DNA from: Petaurus breviceps papuanus
Taxonomy: Eukaryota; Chordata; Mammalia; Diprotodontia; Petauridae
Length of the DNA: 64,000 nucleotides
Direction: 5' to 3'
Assembly: GCA_028583685.1 (NCBI GenBank)
Contig: JAMXIF010001253.1
Coordinates: 85,887,689-85,951,688 of the forward strand
Every line of letters starts with the position of its first letter. Positions within the stretch are counted from its first letter, which is position 1. Under the pieces are notes generated by a model. It did not search any database. It was not told the DNA's origin and worked only from the letters and a program-made list of their open reading frames with translations. The position numbers and the translations under genes are program-made. Positions 63,623 through 64,000 of the stretch are shown here, piece by piece.

Positions 63623-64000
63623 TTGTATGTTATCTTAATATTGGATTCCTTCCAGAATGTAGCATAGTGCTCTGTATGCAATAGGTGCTCAATAGATGTT
63701 TATTGGAATAGATTGAATTTAATTGAAAACTTATTTTCTTTGGCAAATGGCCAAGTTCACAAATAATGCCTAAAGTATAAATATGCCAGGAAGCCTAACC
63801 AAAAGCTAACATGAAAAGGAAATGTCTTTATTATTGTTTTATTCCATTACCTTTTCCAGAAATATGAGTGACCCTGAGGTCACAAAGGTCCCATATATAG
63901 GTAATGAGTAGAAAGAGTTGGATCCTAAACCTAGGTCATTTGAACCCATATCCAGAGTTCTTTCTTTGGGTCCTGTACTTAGAACTACATATTCAGAGCT

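Noticed and set aside
23402-64000. Exons of RBMS1, the recalled upstream neighbour of ITGB6 in placentals
   Set aside because: No splice-flanked frame resembling an RNA-binding protein was recognised by eye. A translated search of this interval against RBMS1 would settle it.

Overview
This is a repeat-rich vertebrate nuclear window from a marsupial. The abundant tRNA-headed SINEs, the L1 3' ends, L2, MIR, CR1/L3 and a BovB-type RTE fragment are together typical of metatherian genomes. The short SINE form with an antisense gctttttggagg tail leans towards an Australian lineage, but this is an inference and the species cannot be fixed from the sequence.

The only protein-coding gene recognised is the 5' part of ITGB6 (integrin beta-6) on the minus strand. 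Six coding exons can be placed at base resolution: 22742-22802, 21578-21657, 17489-17693, 16324-16570, 7681-7846 and 6952-7113. They join in phase into 307 codons covering the signal peptide, the PSI domain, the start of the hybrid domain and most of the first half of the metal-binding beta-I domain. The gene continues past the left edge. A candidate 5'UTR exon lies at 23336-23401.

From about 23.4 kb to 64 kb is sequence upstream of ITGB6. No exon was recognised there. Most of it is layered transposon remains: L2 in both orientations (2.9-4.2, 24.4-26.8, 42.5-42.9, 44.5-45.0, 52.5-56.7, 58.2-59.6 and 62.1-63.0 kb), CR1/L3 (28.6-30.0 and 38.7-39.1 kb), L1 (33.9-34.7, 39.3-44.3, 55.8-56.3 and 57.9-58.1 kb), many SINEs, a hAT-like MITE, two LTR-like fossils and microsatellites. 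The introns of ITGB6 hold the same repeat classes, including a solo LTR at 13.1-13.7 kb between two SINEs and inside an old CR1/L3.

I found no evidence of a new biological system. The items most worth a second look are a tandem-dimeric SINE family with intact target-site duplications, a three-level nested insertion at 41.0-41.8 kb, a recent tandem duplication in an L1 tail, a possible ITGB6 5'UTR exon carrying a short upstream ORF, and several repeat families I could not classify.
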